A stretch of 64,000 bases of DNA from Veronia nyctiphanis (GCF_004116385.1 NZ_PEIB01000020.1:1-64000); one strand, 5' to 3'; counted from the stretch's first letter, positions 17,941 to 28,263 are shown. The notes: generated from the letters alone by a model not told the origin. Made by a program: numbers and translations.

Positions 17941-19338
17941 ATCTTTAATCGAGTTACCAGCTTTTGCCGCAAGGTTCTAAATCTGAAAGACAATGAGCGT
18001 AATTTCAGTGAGCTTGTACCATTGGTGCTCCCTCGCGATGAGCACGGTATATCACGTAAAGATATCAGCGAAAATGCGCTGAAGGTGCTCTATCGTTTAA
18101 ATAAAAACGGCTACAAGGCATATCTTGTTGGTGGTGGTGTTCGCGATCTCTTGCTCGATAAAGAGCCAAAAGACTTCGATATCGCGACCAATGCGACACC
18201 GGAAGAAGTCCGAAAGCTGTTTCGAAATTGTCGTCTAATTGGCCGCCGTTTTCGTCTAGCGCACATTCTTTTTGGCCGCGAGATCATCGAAGTGGCAACC
18301 TTCAGAGGTCACCACCAGTCAGATGCAGAAAAAAATACGTCGTCGACATCAAGCGATGGCATGTTGCTGCGTGACAACGTGTACGGGTCAATTGAAGAAG
18401 ATGCTCAACGCCGCGATTTCACTATCAACGCCCTGTACTACGGTGTTGATGACTTCGCAGTGAGAGACTATGCAGGCGGTGTCGCCGACCTTAAAGACGG
18501 TATTGTTAGGTTGATTGGCGACCCCGAAACGCGTTACCGTGAAGACCCGGTGCGTATGCTGCGTGCCGCAAGATTTGCCGCCAAGCTGGATATGACCATT
18601 AGCAAAGAGACTGAAGCGCCAATCCAGCATCTAGCACACTTACTGAAAGATATTCCCGCGGCCCGCCTGTTTGAGGAAAGCCTCAAACTGTTGCAATCCG
18701 GTCAGGGGCTTAATACGTATTTGCTTCTCAGAGAACTCGACTTGTTCGAGCCGATGTTCCCGCTTCTTTGTGAACACTTCACGGAAGACATGAGCAGCAA
18801 AACAGAACAAATGCTGGAAATCGTCCTGCGTTCAACAGACAAGCGTATTGAATCAGGTCAGCGTATTAATCCTGCGTTCTTGTTTGCTGCCATGCTTTGG
18901 TATCCGGTCACCATTCGTGCAGAAGAGATTTCGTTCGAGAGTGGCCTGAGCTATTACGATGCCTTTATGGTGGCATCAAACGACATCATCGACGAGCAGG
19001 TGAAAACGCTGGCAATTCCACGTCGTTTCACTGCAATGATCCGTGATATTTGGTTACTGCAACTGCGTCTCGGTCGCCGAACAGGAAACCGGGCCTTCAA
19101 ATTGTTGGAGCTACCTAAATTCCGTGCCGCATTCGATTTTCTTGAAATGCGTGGCGAAGTCGAAGGTGGCCAGCCGGAAGAGCTGGCGAATTGGTGGCGA
19201 GTTTTCCAAAGTGCAGGCAATGACAGCCGCAAAACCATGCTTCAAGATCTGAATAAAGCATCAGGTAACAAGAAAAAGCCACGTCGCCGCCGCGGTCCAA
19301 CGCGCCGCCGAAATCCACAGGCAAATAAAGAAGCATGA
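17941..19338 (+). CDS. pcnB: Poly(A) polymerase I, probable AUC start codon
   Basis: PcnB adds poly(A) tails to RNA 3' ends and so promotes decay. It has the nucleotidyltransferase core [11 protein letters not shown] with catalytic KDFDIAT, the tRNA-nucleotidyltransferase-like body and a basic C-terminal tail ([13 protein letters not shown]). The first ATG/GTG/TTG in frame is at 18022, but the frame remains homologous upstream: the codons from 17941 read [13 protein letters not shown], matching the E. coli N-terminus FTRVANFCRKVL. A GAGGTGAG lies just before an ATC at 17941. E. coli pcnB is known to start at AUU, so I take the AUC as the start (465 residues). The stop overlaps folK by four bases (ATGA). 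Confidence 0.93.
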   Translation: MFNRVTSFCRKVLNLKDNERNFSELVPLVLPRDEHGISRKDISENALKVLYRLNKNGYKAYLVGGGVRDLLLDKEPKDFDIATNATPEEVRKLFRNCRLIGRRFRLAHILFGREIIEVATFRGHHQSDAEKNTSSTSSDGMLLRDNVYGSIEEDAQRRDFTINALYYGVDDFAVRDYAGGVADLKDGIVRLIGDPETRYREDPVRMLRAARFAAKLDMTISKETEAPIQHLAHLLKDIPAARLFEESLKLLQSGQGLNTYLLLRELDLFEPMFPLLCEHFTEDMSSKTEQMLEIVLRSTDKRIESGQRINPAFLFAAMLWYPVTIRAEEISFESGLSYYDAFMVASNDIIDEQVKTLAIPRRFTAMIRDIWLLQLRLGRRTGNRAFKLLELPKFRAAFDFLEMRGEVEGGQPEELANWWRVFQSAGNDSRKTMLQDLNKASGNKKKPRRRRGPTRRRNPQANKEA

Positions 19339-19817
19339 AAAGAGTGTATATCGCCATTGGCAGTAACCTCGGCGATCCGGTAAAGAAAGCGCAGTCGGCC
19401 ATCAGCGCACTGCAGCTATTACCAGACTCTACATGGGTCGCAAGTTCATCGCTTTACAGCAGTAAACCTATGGGCCCTGCCGACCAACCAGATTACGTGA
19501 ATGCAGTAGTGGCAATGGACACACGGCTGCCTCCTCACACCTTGCTGGACCATACACAGGCCATCGAGCTTGAGTATGGCCGGGAAAGAAAAGCGGAACG
19601 CTGGGGTCCCCGTACGCTGGATTTGGATATCCTGCTTTACGGGAATGAGAACATTGACGATCCCAGGTTAACCGTTCCACACTACGGAATGAGGGAGCGA
19701 GAATTCGTTCTTTATCCACTCGCCGAAATTGCTCCTGACTTACACCTGCCAGATGGCAGTGCTCTTCACCAACTGGTGGAAGTAACCGATAAAAATGGGC
19801 TGACAGTCATTGGCTGA
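19335..19817 (+). CDS. folK: 2-amino-4-hydroxy-6-hydroxymethyldihydropteridine pyrophosphokinase
   Basis: FolK (HPPK) transfers pyrophosphate from ATP to the pterin in folate synthesis. The 160-residue product shows the N-terminal [11 protein letters not shown], the P-x-D-x-x-x-x-V-N-A pterin-site motif ([11 protein letters not shown]) and the signature [15 protein letters not shown] with the Mg-binding aspartates. ATGA overlap with pcnB implies coupled translation; panB follows after about 40 bases. The pcnB-folK-panBC order is conserved in enteric bacteria and vibrios. Confidence 0.96.
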   Translation: MKRVYIAIGSNLGDPVKKAQSAISALQLLPDSTWVASSSLYSSKPMGPADQPDYVNAVVAMDTRLPPHTLLDHTQAIELEYGRERKAERWGPRTLDLDILLYGNENIDDPRLTVPHYGMREREFVLYPLAEIAPDLHLPDGSALHQLVEVTDKNGLTVIG

Positions 19818-19855
19818 TCACCGAAACAACGTGTAAGCAGGCGTAGGGAGAGATG

Positions 19856-20650
19856 ATGAAAAAAGTAACAATTAATACCTTATTAGCATGGAAGCAGGAA
19901 GGGCGGAAATTCGCTTCGGCGACCGCTTATGATGCAAGCTTTGCCCAACTGTTTGAACAACAGGAAATGCCGGTCCTGCTGGTTGGTGACTCACTCGGTA
20001 TGGTCCTGCAAGGTAACAGCGATACCTTGTCTGTTTCCCTGAGTGATATTGCCTACCACACCAAAGCTGTGCGTGCGGGAAGCCCAAATTGCTTTTTGAT
20101 GGCAGACATGCCATTTATGACATACGCCACGCCTGAGCAAGCTTGCCTCAGTGCAGCTGAAGTCATCAAGGCGGGTGCAAACATGGTCAAGCTTGAGGGC
20201 GGTGACTGGCTGGTAGATACCATCAAAATGCTGACTGAGCGAGCCGTCCCTGTATGTGCTCACCTTGGCCTGACGCCTCAATCCGTCAACGTCTTCGGTG
20301 GCTATAAAGTGCAAGGTCGCGATCAAGCCGCAGCGGATAAAATGCTGGCAGACGCCATTGCACTCGAAAAAGCGGGCGCACAAATCATTTTGCTGGAATG
20401 CGTGCCAGCCTCCTTGGCTGAAAAAATCACCCAGTCTGTGCATGTTCCTGTCATCGGTATCGGTGCTGGTAATGTTACTGACGGTCAGATCCTGGTGATG
20501 CACGATATGTTTGGTATCTCTGCCAACTACATGCCACGCTTTTCAAAAAACTACCTCACTGACACGGGTGATATGCGCAAAGCCGTTTCGCGTTATATCG
20601 CTGAAGTAGAAAGTGGCGAGTTTCCCGGTCCAGACCACACGTTTAATTAA
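19856..20650 (+). CDS. panB: 3-methyl-2-oxobutanoate hydroxymethyltransferase
   Basis: PanB makes ketopantoate from 2-oxoisovalerate and methylene-tetrahydrofolate, the first step of pantothenate synthesis. The 264-residue protein has [26 protein letters not shown] with metal ligand Asp, ADMPFMTY and the catalytic region [18 protein letters not shown]. Two ATGs occur in a row (19853, 19856); the second has the better spacing to GGGAG. panC follows 14 bases later. Confidence 0.96.
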   Translation: MKKVTINTLLAWKQEGRKFASATAYDASFAQLFEQQEMPVLLVGDSLGMVLQGNSDTLSVSLSDIAYHTKAVRAGSPNCFLMADMPFMTYATPEQACLSAAEVIKAGANMVKLEGGDWLVDTIKMLTERAVPVCAHLGLTPQSVNVFGGYKVQGRDQAAADKMLADAIALEKAGAQIILLECVPASLAEKITQSVHVPVIGIGAGNVTDGQILVMHDMFGISANYMPRFSKNYLTDTGDMRKAVSRYIAEVESGEFPGPDHTFN

Positions 20651-20664
20651 GGGTTCTTTGCCGT

Positions 20665-21546
20665 ATGCAAGTTGTCGCGGATATCTCTCCAATCAGAGAA
20701 CAAGTAGTGAAGTGGCGTCGTGACGGTAAAAAAGTCGCTTTCGTTCCAACAATGGGCCACCTTCATGAAGGGCATTTGTCTTTGGTCAGAAAGGCCAGAG
20801 AGCTGGCTGACCATGTGGTTGTCAGTATTTTCGTTAACCCAATGCAATTCGATAAAGCGGATGATTTGGTGAACTACCCTCGTACACTGGAAGAAGACAC
20901 AGCCCTTCTTAACAACGAGGGCGTAGAGCTTATCTTCACTCCGACGCCTGACATTATGTACCCACAAGGTCTCGAGCAACACACATCGGTTGATGTGCCT
21001 GTCCTCTCTTCGATCCTTGAAGGCCACTCAAGACCGGGGCACTTTCGGGGCGTCTCCACAGTGGTCACCAAACTGTTCAACATTGTTCAACCCGATGTGG
21101 CCTGTTTTGGTGAGAAAGACTTCCAACAGTTAGCGTTGATCAAAAAAATGACTGACGATCTGGCTCTGCCGATTGAGATCATAGGTCTACCGACTGTTCG
21201 TGAAATGGACGGTCTTGCCATGAGTTCGCGTAACAGCCGCCTAACTGTTGATGAAAGACAGCGCGCACCCGTTTTAGCGAAAACACTTCGTTGGATCAGC
21301 AGCCAACTACGTGGTGGCCGCAGTGACTTTAACGACCTGGTGCTTGATGCCCACGATCAGCTAAGAGCTGCCGGGCTTGAGCCGGATGAAATATTCATTC
21401 GTGATGCAGCCACATTGCAAATGCCAACAGATACCACATCACAGTTAGTGATTCTGGCCGCTGCGTTTCTTGGTCAGGTAAGACTCATCGATAATCTGAT
21501 TGTCGATATGGCACCGACTGTGGAGTCAGTGCCTGAAGCAAGCTAG
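20665..21546 (+). CDS. panC: Pantothenate synthetase
   Basis: PanC condenses pantoate with beta-alanine using ATP. The 293-residue protein has the nucleotidyl-transferase HIGH-like motif [23 protein letters not shown], the GEKDFQQL loop and the KMSKS-equivalent MSSRNSRL. It is the last gene of the folK-panB-panC run and is followed by a strong bidirectional terminator. The aspartate decarboxylase PanD, which supplies beta-alanine, is not in this window. Confidence 0.96.
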   Translation: MQVVADISPIREQVVKWRRDGKKVAFVPTMGHLHEGHLSLVRKARELADHVVVSIFVNPMQFDKADDLVNYPRTLEEDTALLNNEGVELIFTPTPDIMYPQGLEQHTSVDVPVLSSILEGHSRPGHFRGVSTVVTKLFNIVQPDVACFGEKDFQQLALIKKMTDDLALPIEIIGLPTVREMDGLAMSSRNSRLTVDERQRAPVLAKTLRWISSQLRGGRSDFNDLVLDAHDQLRAAGLEPDEIFIRDAATLQMPTDTTSQLVILAAAFLGQVRLIDNLIVDMAPTVESVPEAS

Positions 21547-21572
21547 TCCGAGTCATCACTAGCCTCAGGAAT

Positions 21573-21602
21573 AAAAAACGCCAGCAAATGCTGGCGTTTT
21601 TT
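21573..21602. terminator. Bidirectional terminator between panC and yadH
   Basis: Perfect stem AACGCCAGCA / TGCTGGCGTT with an AA loop, flanked by A and T runs, serving the convergent panC and yadH. Confidence 0.92.
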
Positions 21603-21615
21603 ATTTCCGTATCAA

Positions 21616-22386
21616 TTAACTCCGTAAACCGACGCCTCGGCTTATCAGATACCAAGCAACCGTATAGAGTCCTGCGATAAACATCAGCAATACGCCAAAT
21701 GACGTCGTAATACTGACATCAGAAATCCCAAGAAAACCATAGCGAAATGCATTCACCATATAGACGATAGGGTTCAGCTTGGACACGCCTTGCCAAAACT
21801 CAGGGAGTAAAGACAACGAATAAAAGACACCTCCTAAATAGGTTAGAGGCGTCAGCACAAACGTCGGAATGATACTGACATCATCAAAACCTCGGGCGAA
21901 TATCGCATTGATCAGACCACCAAGAGAGAAGAGTACCGAAGTCAAAAATACCGTGGCGACAATAATACCAAAATGGGCAATTTTGAGGTCAACGAATAGC
22001 AAAGACACCAAAGACACCAGGAAGCCAACCGCCAAACCTCGGCCGACGCCACCGCCAACGTAGCCAGCAATGATGATATAGTTTGGCACGGGCGCAACCA
22101 ACAACTCTTCGAGGTTACGTTGGTACTTGGCACTGAAGAAAGATGACGCAACATTGGAGTATGAGTTGGTGATCACCGACATCATAATCAAGCCCGGCAC
22201 GATGTAGGTCATGTAATCAAAGCCACCCATCTCACCAATCCGACTGCCGATGAGGTTACCAAAAATCACAAAATACAGGCTCATCGTGACAATCGGCGGT
22301 ATCAGCGTTTGTATCCAAATCCGCGTAAAACGGGTAATTTCTTTCGTGAGGAGACTTTTTAACGCCACCCAATACAACTTGTTCAC
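21616..22386 (-). CDS. yadH: ABC transporter permease, ABC-2 type (YadH-like)
   Basis: A membrane protein of 256 residues with about six hydrophobic segments and the ABC-2 signature region (FVLTPLTYLGGVFYSLSLLPEFW). It pairs with the ATPase YadG encoded upstream, whose stop overlaps this start by four bases. Together they form a small exporter conserved next to can and hpt in E. coli and vibrios. The substrate is unknown; ABC-2 exporters typically move polysaccharides, lipids or drugs. Confidence 0.92.
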   Translation of the reverse strand: MNKLYWVALKSLLTKEITRFTRIWIQTLIPPIVTMSLYFVIFGNLIGSRIGEMGGFDYMTYIVPGLIMMSVITNSYSNVASSFFSAKYQRNLEELLVAPVPNYIIIAGYVGGGVGRGLAVGFLVSLVSLLFVDLKIAHFGIIVATVFLTSVLFSLGGLINAIFARGFDDVSIIPTFVLTPLTYLGGVFYSLSLLPEFWQGVSKLNPIVYMVNAFRYGFLGISDVSITTSFGVLLMFIAGLYTVAWYLISRGVGLRS

Positions 22387-23306
22387 GAGCCGGCCTCCAT
22401 GCTCTCGCCCACTAAATTGACAAAGAGCTCTTCGAGACGGTTTGCCTTATTTCGCATTGATAAGACCTGAATGCCTTGCTCAGAAAGCTGTGTAAAGACT
22501 TCATTCAGGCCAACATTTTTATGAACCTCAACTTCCAGTGTATGGTCATCACACTGTTCCCACTTCACACCTGTCAGAGACTTCACCTCGCTGCCGGGGG
22601 CAAGGTCCAAAATGAAGGTCTCCAAATCAAGCTTACTAAGGAGTTTTTTCATCGACGTATTTTCAGCCAGCTCACCCTGATTAATGATGCCAATATTGCG
22701 GCACAACATCTCAGCTTCCTCAAGGTAGTGCGTGGTGAGAATGATCGTAATACCCTGCTTGTTGAGCTCTTCGAGGAATACCCACATTGAACGCCGCAGC
22801 TCAATATCGACCCCCGCGGTAGGCTCATCAAGGATCAATAAGCGAGGCTCATGCATAAGAGCACGAGCAATCATCAGTCGGCGCTTCATACCACCAGAAA
22901 GGTTTCGGGAGCGCTCCTTGCGTTTATCCCAAAGCTCTAGCTGACTGAGGTACTTCTTGGCACGAACTTTTGCTTCTTCGCGTTCAACACCGTAGTAGCC
23001 CGCCTGATTAATAACGACCTGCTCGACAGTCTCGAACTGGTTGAAATTAAACTCTTGGGGTACAAGACCGATCTGGCGCTTAGCAGTGACCAGATCTTTA
23101 TCAATACAGTGGCCAAAAACCTTTACTGAGCCGGACGTTTTATTGACCAAAGAACAAATAATGCCAATGGTTGTCGATTTACCTGCGCCGTTTGGACCAA
23201 GTAACGCATAGAAATCGCCTTCAGATACAGTGAGGCTGATTCCTTTTAATGCCTTTACTTCTGTGCCGTAAACCTTAATTAAGTTATCTATCTCTAATGC
23301 ATACAT
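22383..23306 (-). CDS. yadG: ABC transporter ATP-binding protein (YadG-like)
   Basis: The ATPase partner of YadH: Walker A GPNGAGKST, Q-loop VPQEFNF, signature NLSGGMKRR, Walker B LLILDEPTAGVD and an H-loop in TTHYLEE. A C-terminal domain of about 80 residues is typical for this family. The frame is open to 23414, but family alignment starts at the ATG at 23306 (N-terminus YALEIDNLIKVYG), giving 307 residues. It is divergent from can across about 100 bases that must hold both promoters. Confidence 0.94.
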   Translation of the reverse strand: MYALEIDNLIKVYGTEVKALKGISLTVSEGDFYALLGPNGAGKSTTIGIICSLVNKTSGSVKVFGHCIDKDLVTAKRQIGLVPQEFNFNQFETVEQVVINQAGYYGVEREEAKVRAKKYLSQLELWDKRKERSRNLSGGMKRRLMIARALMHEPRLLILDEPTAGVDIELRRSMWVFLEELNKQGITIILTTHYLEEAEMLCRNIGIINQGELAENTSMKKLLSKLDLETFILDLAPGSEVKSLTGVKWEQCDDHTLEVEVHKNVGLNEVFTQLSEQGIQVLSMRNKANRLEELFVNLVGESMEAGS

Positions 23307-23405
23307 GGTAATAAAATGTTTGCTTACTATTAGTAAAAAGTTGTCGGACATCTTCCGACGAAAAGTACTGTATAGTAAGGGCAAAAGAGTAAATAGGTAA
23401 CCGTT

Positions 23406-24059
23406 ATGGCACAAATTAAGCAGTTATTTGCTAACAACCTCGAATGGTCAAAATCAATTAAGGACAATGACCCAGCTTACTTCGCGGAGCTTGCCAAGGA
23501 GCAACATCCAGAATACCTTTGGATTGGTTGTGCGGACAGCCGTGTTCCGGCCGAGCGTCTCACCGGGCTCGACTCTGGGGAATTATTCGTTCACAGGAAC
23601 GTTGCTAACCAAGTTATTCATACTGACCTCAATTGTTTGTCAGTGATCCAGTACGCGGTTGATGTGCTCAAGGTTAAACATGTTATTGTCTGCGGCCACT
23701 ATGGCTGTGGCGGTGTAAAAGCCTCAATTGATAATCCTCAACTTGGTCTGATCAACAACTGGCTTTTACACATTCGAGATTTATACCTAAAACACAAAGA
23801 CTTTCTGGAAACCAAACCAGAAGACGAGCAGGCGAATTTGTTGTGTGAAATTAATGTCGCAGAACAAGTCTACAACTTGGGTAACTCCACCATTCTCCGC
23901 TCAGCATGGGAACGTGGTCAGGAAGTCAAACTGCACGGCTGGTTCTATGACTTAAATGATGGGATCTTGCGTGATTTAGGTGTGACAGCGACTGACAAAA
24001 AAAGCCTTGAAGAAAACTACGCGACCAGCATGTCGCGGCTTACCGTGAAAAGCCAATAA
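23406..24059 (+). CDS. can: Beta-class carbonic anhydrase
   Basis: Interconverts CO2 and bicarbonate in the cytoplasm, supplying bicarbonate for carboxylases when ambient CO2 is low. The 217-residue product has the zinc ligands Cys42 and Asp44 ([10 protein letters not shown]) and His98 and Cys101 ([10 protein letters not shown]), the same numbering as the E. coli enzyme. The closed resting state of this subclass, where Asp44 binds zinc, is expected. A bidirectional terminator separates it from the convergent hpt. Confidence 0.97.
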   Translation: MAQIKQLFANNLEWSKSIKDNDPAYFAELAKEQHPEYLWIGCADSRVPAERLTGLDSGELFVHRNVANQVIHTDLNCLSVIQYAVDVLKVKHVIVCGHYGCGGVKASIDNPQLGLINNWLLHIRDLYLKHKDFLETKPEDEQANLLCEINVAEQVYNLGNSTILRSAWERGQEVKLHGWFYDLNDGILRDLGVTATDKKSLEENYATSMSRLTVKSQ

Positions 24060-24082
24060 ACGGTAAGTGAATCTTGGAGAGG

Positions 24083-24110
24083 AAAAAAGCGGTCATCGAC
24101 CGCTTTTTTT
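24083..24110. terminator. Bidirectional terminator between can and hpt
   Basis: Stem AAGCGGTC / GACCGCTT around ATC with A and T runs on both sides. Confidence 0.92.
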
Positions 24111-24127
24111 ATGACATACAGGTAAGC

Positions 24128-24661
24128 TTAGTCTTCGAGCGGAACAACTTTTCCTATAAACGGGAGGTGGCGATATTTCTGCGCATAATCAATACCCACC
24201 CCCACAACAAACTCATCAGGGATCCGGAAGCCATACCAATTCACATCAACTTCCACTTCACGGCGCTCAGGCTTGTCGAGCAGCGTACAAATTCGCACTG
24301 ATTTTGGCTCACGAAGTCTTAGGATTTCACACACTTTACTCAGCGTATTCCCCGTATCGATAATATCTTCCACCAAAAGAATGTCTTTTCCTTTGATGTC
24401 ATCATCTAAATCTTTCAGGATCCGCACATCACGAGTGCTTTCCATCGCATTGCCGTAACTGGAAGCCGTCATAAAGTCAACTGAGTGCGGTATTTCAATC
24501 GCACGAGCCAAATCTGCCATAAAGACAAATGAGCCACGTAACAGACCTACCATCACAAGATCTTCAGAACCTTCATAAAATTTTGTGATCTCAGCTCCCA
24601 ATTGCTGAATTCTTTTTTGTACTTCCTGTTCCGAAATTAAGACTTCTACGGTATGTTTCAT
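24128..24661 (-). CDS. hpt: Hypoxanthine phosphoribosyltransferase
   Basis: Salvages hypoxanthine (and guanine weakly) to IMP using PRPP. The 177-residue protein carries the PRPP loop [15 protein letters not shown], the flexible-loop MTASSYG and the base-specificity region [19 protein letters not shown]. It is divergent from litR across about 225 bases. The hpt-litR neighbourhood matches hpt-hapR in Vibrio cholerae. Confidence 0.96.
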   Translation of the reverse strand: MKHTVEVLISEQEVQKRIQQLGAEITKFYEGSEDLVMVGLLRGSFVFMADLARAIEIPHSVDFMTASSYGNAMESTRDVRILKDLDDDIKGKDILLVEDIIDTGNTLSKVCEILRLREPKSVRICTLLDKPERREVEVDVNWYGFRIPDEFVVGVGIDYAQKYRHLPFIGKVVPLED

Positions 24662-24869
24662 AATAAACCCCGACGGTGTACCGCCATAGCTACCTATTTA
24701 TTCAAGGTGGCATATTCTAGCACCCGCCATGCGATGTTCCTATAACTACTAATTGCTGTTTTTTCGGCATAGATCGACTTGGCGGTCGTTGTAACGCGAC
24801 GAATTGCTGGTGTACACTTTCTGCGCAATAAAAATAAATTTATAAATCAAATACATATAGGCATAAATT

Positions 24870-24879
24870 AGTTGGCAGG
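24870..24879 (+). promoter_or_regulatory. Possible Qrr small-RNA pairing site over the litR ribosome-binding site
   Basis: The leader reads AGTTGGCAGG, ending seven bases before the litR ATG. As I recall it, the conserved Qrr core contains CCTAGCCAACTGACG; AGTTGGC pairs with GCCAACT and AGG with CCT, leaving one bulged base. The site covers the likely Shine-Dalgarno. This is pairing by inspection; no qrr gene is in the window. Confidence 0.5.
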
Positions 24880-24886
24880 AACTAAA

Positions 24887-25492
24887 ATGACGACATCTAA
24901 CGGACGAGTTCGTACACGATTATCCCCCAAACAACGCAAGGAACAGTTACTAAATTGTGCACTCAGTGCCTTCTCGAGAAGAGGTATTGCACGTGCAGGT
25001 CATGCTGATATTGCTGACGTAGCAAACGTTTCCGTTGCGACCGTTTTTAATTACTTCCCAACTCGCGATGAGCTGGTTGATGCTGTCTTAGCTGAAGCTG
25101 AGCGTGAGTTCACGGCGATACTGAGCAACAGCGTTTCAGAAGAGCCCAATTCACTGCGAGCAGCGCTTAACCGTGTCACTGCTGAAGTAATTGATGCGGC
25201 ACTTGACGAGCAAGACTGGTTGAAGATTTGGTTTGAGTGGAGCACCTCTATCCGTGAAAATATCTGGCCACAGTTTGCCAAAACTAACCAGAAGTTTATC
25301 GATAAGCTTGCTGAACAATTTCAGGCAGGACTGGCGCGCAATGAGCTCAACACTGAACATAGCCCTGCTGACCTTGCCAACATGGTGAACGGTGTCATTT
25401 ATATGCTCTACCTTCAGGCCAACCAACACGCGGATAAAGAGCAACTTACCGGTAAAGCTCAGTCATACATCAACGTGTTACTCGAAGCCTAA
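24887..25492 (+). CDS. litR: Quorum-sensing master regulator, LuxR/HapR/LitR-type TetR family
   Basis: A TetR-family DNA-binding protein of about 201 residues that matches the Vibrio LuxR/HapR/OpaR/LitR group: RTRLSPKQRKEQLLNCALSAF, then the helix-turn-helix DIADVANVSVATVFNYFPTRDEL, and the conserved ENIWPQFAKTNQK segment. In vibrios it controls biofilm, protease, luminescence, competence and type VI secretion genes at high cell density. The ATG at 24887 behind GCAGGA is preferred to a TTG at 24872. It sits divergent from hpt, as hapR does. The exact ortholog name cannot be settled without the genus. Confidence 0.93.
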   Translation: MTTSNGRVRTRLSPKQRKEQLLNCALSAFSRRGIARAGHADIADVANVSVATVFNYFPTRDELVDAVLAEAEREFTAILSNSVSEEPNSLRAALNRVTAEVIDAALDEQDWLKIWFEWSTSIRENIWPQFAKTNQKFIDKLAEQFQAGLARNELNTEHSPADLANMVNGVIYMLYLQANQHADKEQLTGKAQSYINVLLEA

Positions 25493-25511
25493 TCGGTCAA
25501 AATCGAATAAT

Positions 25512-25540
25512 AAAAAAACCGACTTAACGTCGGTTTTTTT
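25512..25540. terminator. Bidirectional terminator between litR and fbpC
   Basis: Stem AACCGAC / GTCGGTT around TTAAC with long A and T runs on both sides. Confidence 0.9.
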
Positions 25541-25545
25541 ATTTA

Positions 25546-26571
25546 TTAGCTTCGAAAAAGCACAGGGGCGTGTGGCCGAATATCAACGTTAACCTTATCA
25601 CCGTATCCAAGCACTTCGTTCGAGTACACCATCAGTGATTGGCCTTTAATATCTACCTGATAACGACAATTGTCGCCCATAAACTGGACATCGCTGATCA
25701 CGCCATCACCGGATGCGTCAGGGATAATTTTCAGGTTTTGCGGCCTGATGAGCCACGATAAATCACCACTATCAGGTTTTTCGTCCAGAGACCAATCACC
25801 AAGCGGTGTCGTCATTTTTGCGCTTCCATTGACAGTAACGGGTACATAGGAGCCGTGCCCCAAAAAGTCAGCGACAAAACGACTACGAGGATGATAGTAA
25901 AGCTCGGACGTAGAGCCATACTGCTCAATAATACCTTGGTTCATGACCGCCAGTTTGTCGGCAAACGCGAATGCTTCCTCACGACTGTGCGTGACAAAAA
26001 TGGACGTTACGCCCTGTTCTTTGAATATCTTACGAATTTCTTTGATTAAGCTATGACGAACTTGGGTATCAATGTTTGAGAAGGGCTCGTCTAACAAAAG
26101 TAAATCAGGCTTGCTTGCTAATGCACGCGCTATTGCCACACGTTGCTGCTGACCGCCAGAGAGCTGATGTGGATAACGGCTTTCCAAGCCATCAAGTTTT
26201 ACAAGCGCCAGCATTTCGGTAACACGGCTTTTGGTATCGGCCTGACTCTCTCTTTTGAGTCCGAAGGATATATTCTTCGCCACGGTCAGGTGTGGAAACA
26301 AGGCATAGTCTTGGAAGATCATTCCAATGTTACGTTGCTCTGGCGGCACATTCATTTTGTCATCAACAATAGTACGACCATTAATCGTCATTCTTCCGTC
26401 ATCCAGCGGAAGCAATCCGGCGATAGACTTTAACAATGTGGTTTTGCCGCAGCCACTTGCACCAAGCAAACAAACAATCTCGCCTTTCTCAACATTAAAC
26501 GTTAAATCGTCGAGAACGGCTTGGCCGTTATAGCGGCATATGAGGTTGTTTACGGTAAGGGCATCAGTCAT
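25546..26571 (-). CDS. fbpC: Ferric iron ABC transporter ATPase
   Basis: The energising subunit of the periplasmic Fe(III) importer. The 341-residue protein has Walker A GASGCGKTT, signature LSGGQQQRVAIARAL, Walker B LLLLDEPFSNID and a C-terminal TOBE-like regulatory domain (about 270-341). Its start overlaps the fbpB stop by four bases. With fbpB and fbpA it forms one operon in the order A-B-C, matching the Vibrio cholerae fbpABC system. Confidence 0.95.
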   Translation of the reverse strand: MTDALTVNNLICRYNGQAVLDDLTFNVEKGEIVCLLGASGCGKTTLLKSIAGLLPLDDGRMTINGRTIVDDKMNVPPEQRNIGMIFQDYALFPHLTVAKNISFGLKRESQADTKSRVTEMLALVKLDGLESRYPHQLSGGQQQRVAIARALASKPDLLLLDEPFSNIDTQVRHSLIKEIRKIFKEQGVTSIFVTHSREEAFAFADKLAVMNQGIIEQYGSTSELYYHPRSRFVADFLGHGSYVPVTVNGSAKMTTPLGDWSLDEKPDSGDLSWLIRPQNLKIIPDASGDGVISDVQFMGDNCRYQVDIKGQSLMVYSNEVLGYGDKVNVDIRPHAPVLFRS

Positions 26572-28199
26572 GCGTGGCCTCGCTCTAAAGAACGGTTGAT
26601 CAGAATAAGTGGGATGAGTCCTACAAATACCAGTAGAACAGCAGGCATTGCAGCGAGTTCGAGCTGCTCATCGGAGGCATAATTAAAGACGTATGTTGCT
26701 AATGTTTCGAAATTAAATGGCCTGAGCAAAATGGCTGCATTTAACTCCTTCATTGACTCGATAAAGACCAGCAACATTGCTATAAGGCAACCTCGGCGAA
26801 TGAGAGGTAACTGCACGCGCTTTATCATGCTTTTTGCAGAGCAACCCAATGTGCGGGCAGCCATGTCCAATGAGGGAGCAACTTTCTGTAAACTCGACTC
26901 AACACTGCCTATTGCCACGCCGCTGAAACGCACGACAAACGCAGTGATCATTGCAAACATAGTCCCTGAGAGCACCAAGCCTGGACGGCCTAAATCGAAG
27001 TATTTTGCAACGTCGTTGATAAGGTGATCGCCACGAGTGAGGAATATCAGTACACCAATCGCAAGAATAGTACCCGGAACAGCATATCCTAAAGATGCAA
27101 TCCTTGATGGTGCTGCGGAGACTGACTTTCCAGAGAGGCGACGGTAAAAGTTGACGAGAAGGGCGACACCCAGAGCAGCAACAGCGGCAATACCTGATAC
27201 ATACAGGCTGTTCAAACTATATTGAACAAAATCGATGACCGAGCTTGAAGACAGGTAACCCAGCGCAAAAATAATGAGCTGCACAAGAGGTGCGGCAAAG
27301 GCTGCGGCAAATAATCCCCAGCAAAAAACGGTCGCTGCAATCTTGAATTTGCCTCTGAGTTTTACCTTTTCAATTTTGTCAGCACTCACTGTTTGGCTAA
27401 ACAGCTGCTGTTTTCGTCGGCTATACCTTTCACTCGAAATCAAAATAAAAATAACGACCAGCATAATCGCTGAAATTTTTGCTGCTGCATTGAGATTAGA
27501 GTAGCCGAGCCATGTGTCATAAACCGCTGTGGTCAATGTGTTTACAGCAAAGTAACTCACCGTACCAAAGTCACCCAACGCTTCCATAGCAACCAGAGAA
27601 GCACCCACAGCGATTGCGGGACGTGCTAAAGGCAAAGAAACGCGCCAAAAGGCCTGTAACGGTGAACAGCCAAGTAATCTTGCCGATTGTGAAAGAGTTA
27701 CACTCTGTTCCATAAACGATGCACGGGCGAGCAAATATATATAAGGGTATAAAACGAGAGAGAGGACGAAACAGGCCCCTGGGAGCGTTCGCAGATCAGG
27801 AAACCAGTAGTGAGCCGGAGAAGTCCAACCCATAATGTCACGGAGTAGAATCTGAATCGGACCAGCGTAATCAAACCAGTCAGTGTAAATATAACCGACA
27901 ATGTAACCCGGCATCGCAGCAGGTAACACCAATGCCCATTGAAGCCATCGCCCACCCGGGATGTCACAGTTTGCCATGATCCAAGCCGTCGGAATGCCCA
28001 TTAAAATAGACAGTATTACTGTGCCTAAAACAATAACGGCAGTGTTGTAGGTATATGTCCCCATCACTGTCGCCATGAGGTGACCGAATATTTCGTTATC
28101 ACCACCCATGGCCGTGTAAAAAATAGCCAGAATAGGAAAAACCAGCAGCAAGGATATTAGCCAGCTACTGGTTTCAAAAAATCGACTTTTTTCGTGCAT
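26568..28199 (-). CDS. fbpB: Ferric iron ABC transporter permease
   Basis: A 543-residue inner-membrane protein with about twelve hydrophobic segments formed by two fused permease halves. Each half has the EAA-type loop contacting the ATPase (SARLLGCSPLQAFWRVSLPLARPAI in the first, AARTLGCSAKSMIKRVQLPLI in the second). Such double-length permeases are standard for FbpB/SfuB/HitB Fe(III) systems. It lies between fbpA (64-base gap) and fbpC (overlap). Confidence 0.95.
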   Translation of the reverse strand: MHEKSRFFETSSWLISLLLVFPILAIFYTAMGGDNEIFGHLMATVMGTYTYNTAVIVLGTVILSILMGIPTAWIMANCDIPGGRWLQWALVLPAAMPGYIVGYIYTDWFDYAGPIQILLRDIMGWTSPAHYWFPDLRTLPGACFVLSLVLYPYIYLLARASFMEQSVTLSQSARLLGCSPLQAFWRVSLPLARPAIAVGASLVAMEALGDFGTVSYFAVNTLTTAVYDTWLGYSNLNAAAKISAIMLVVIFILISSERYSRRKQQLFSQTVSADKIEKVKLRGKFKIAATVFCWGLFAAAFAAPLVQLIIFALGYLSSSSVIDFVQYSLNSLYVSGIAAVAALGVALLVNFYRRLSGKSVSAAPSRIASLGYAVPGTILAIGVLIFLTRGDHLINDVAKYFDLGRPGLVLSGTMFAMITAFVVRFSGVAIGSVESSLQKVAPSLDMAARTLGCSAKSMIKRVQLPLIRRGCLIAMLLVFIESMKELNAAILLRPFNFETLATYVFNYASDEQLELAAMPAVLLVFVGLIPLILINRSLERGHA

Positions 28200-28263
28200 T
28201 TACAACCACACTAAAAACAAAACTAATTAGGGAGGATATCAATCCTCCCTATTTTATCAATGG

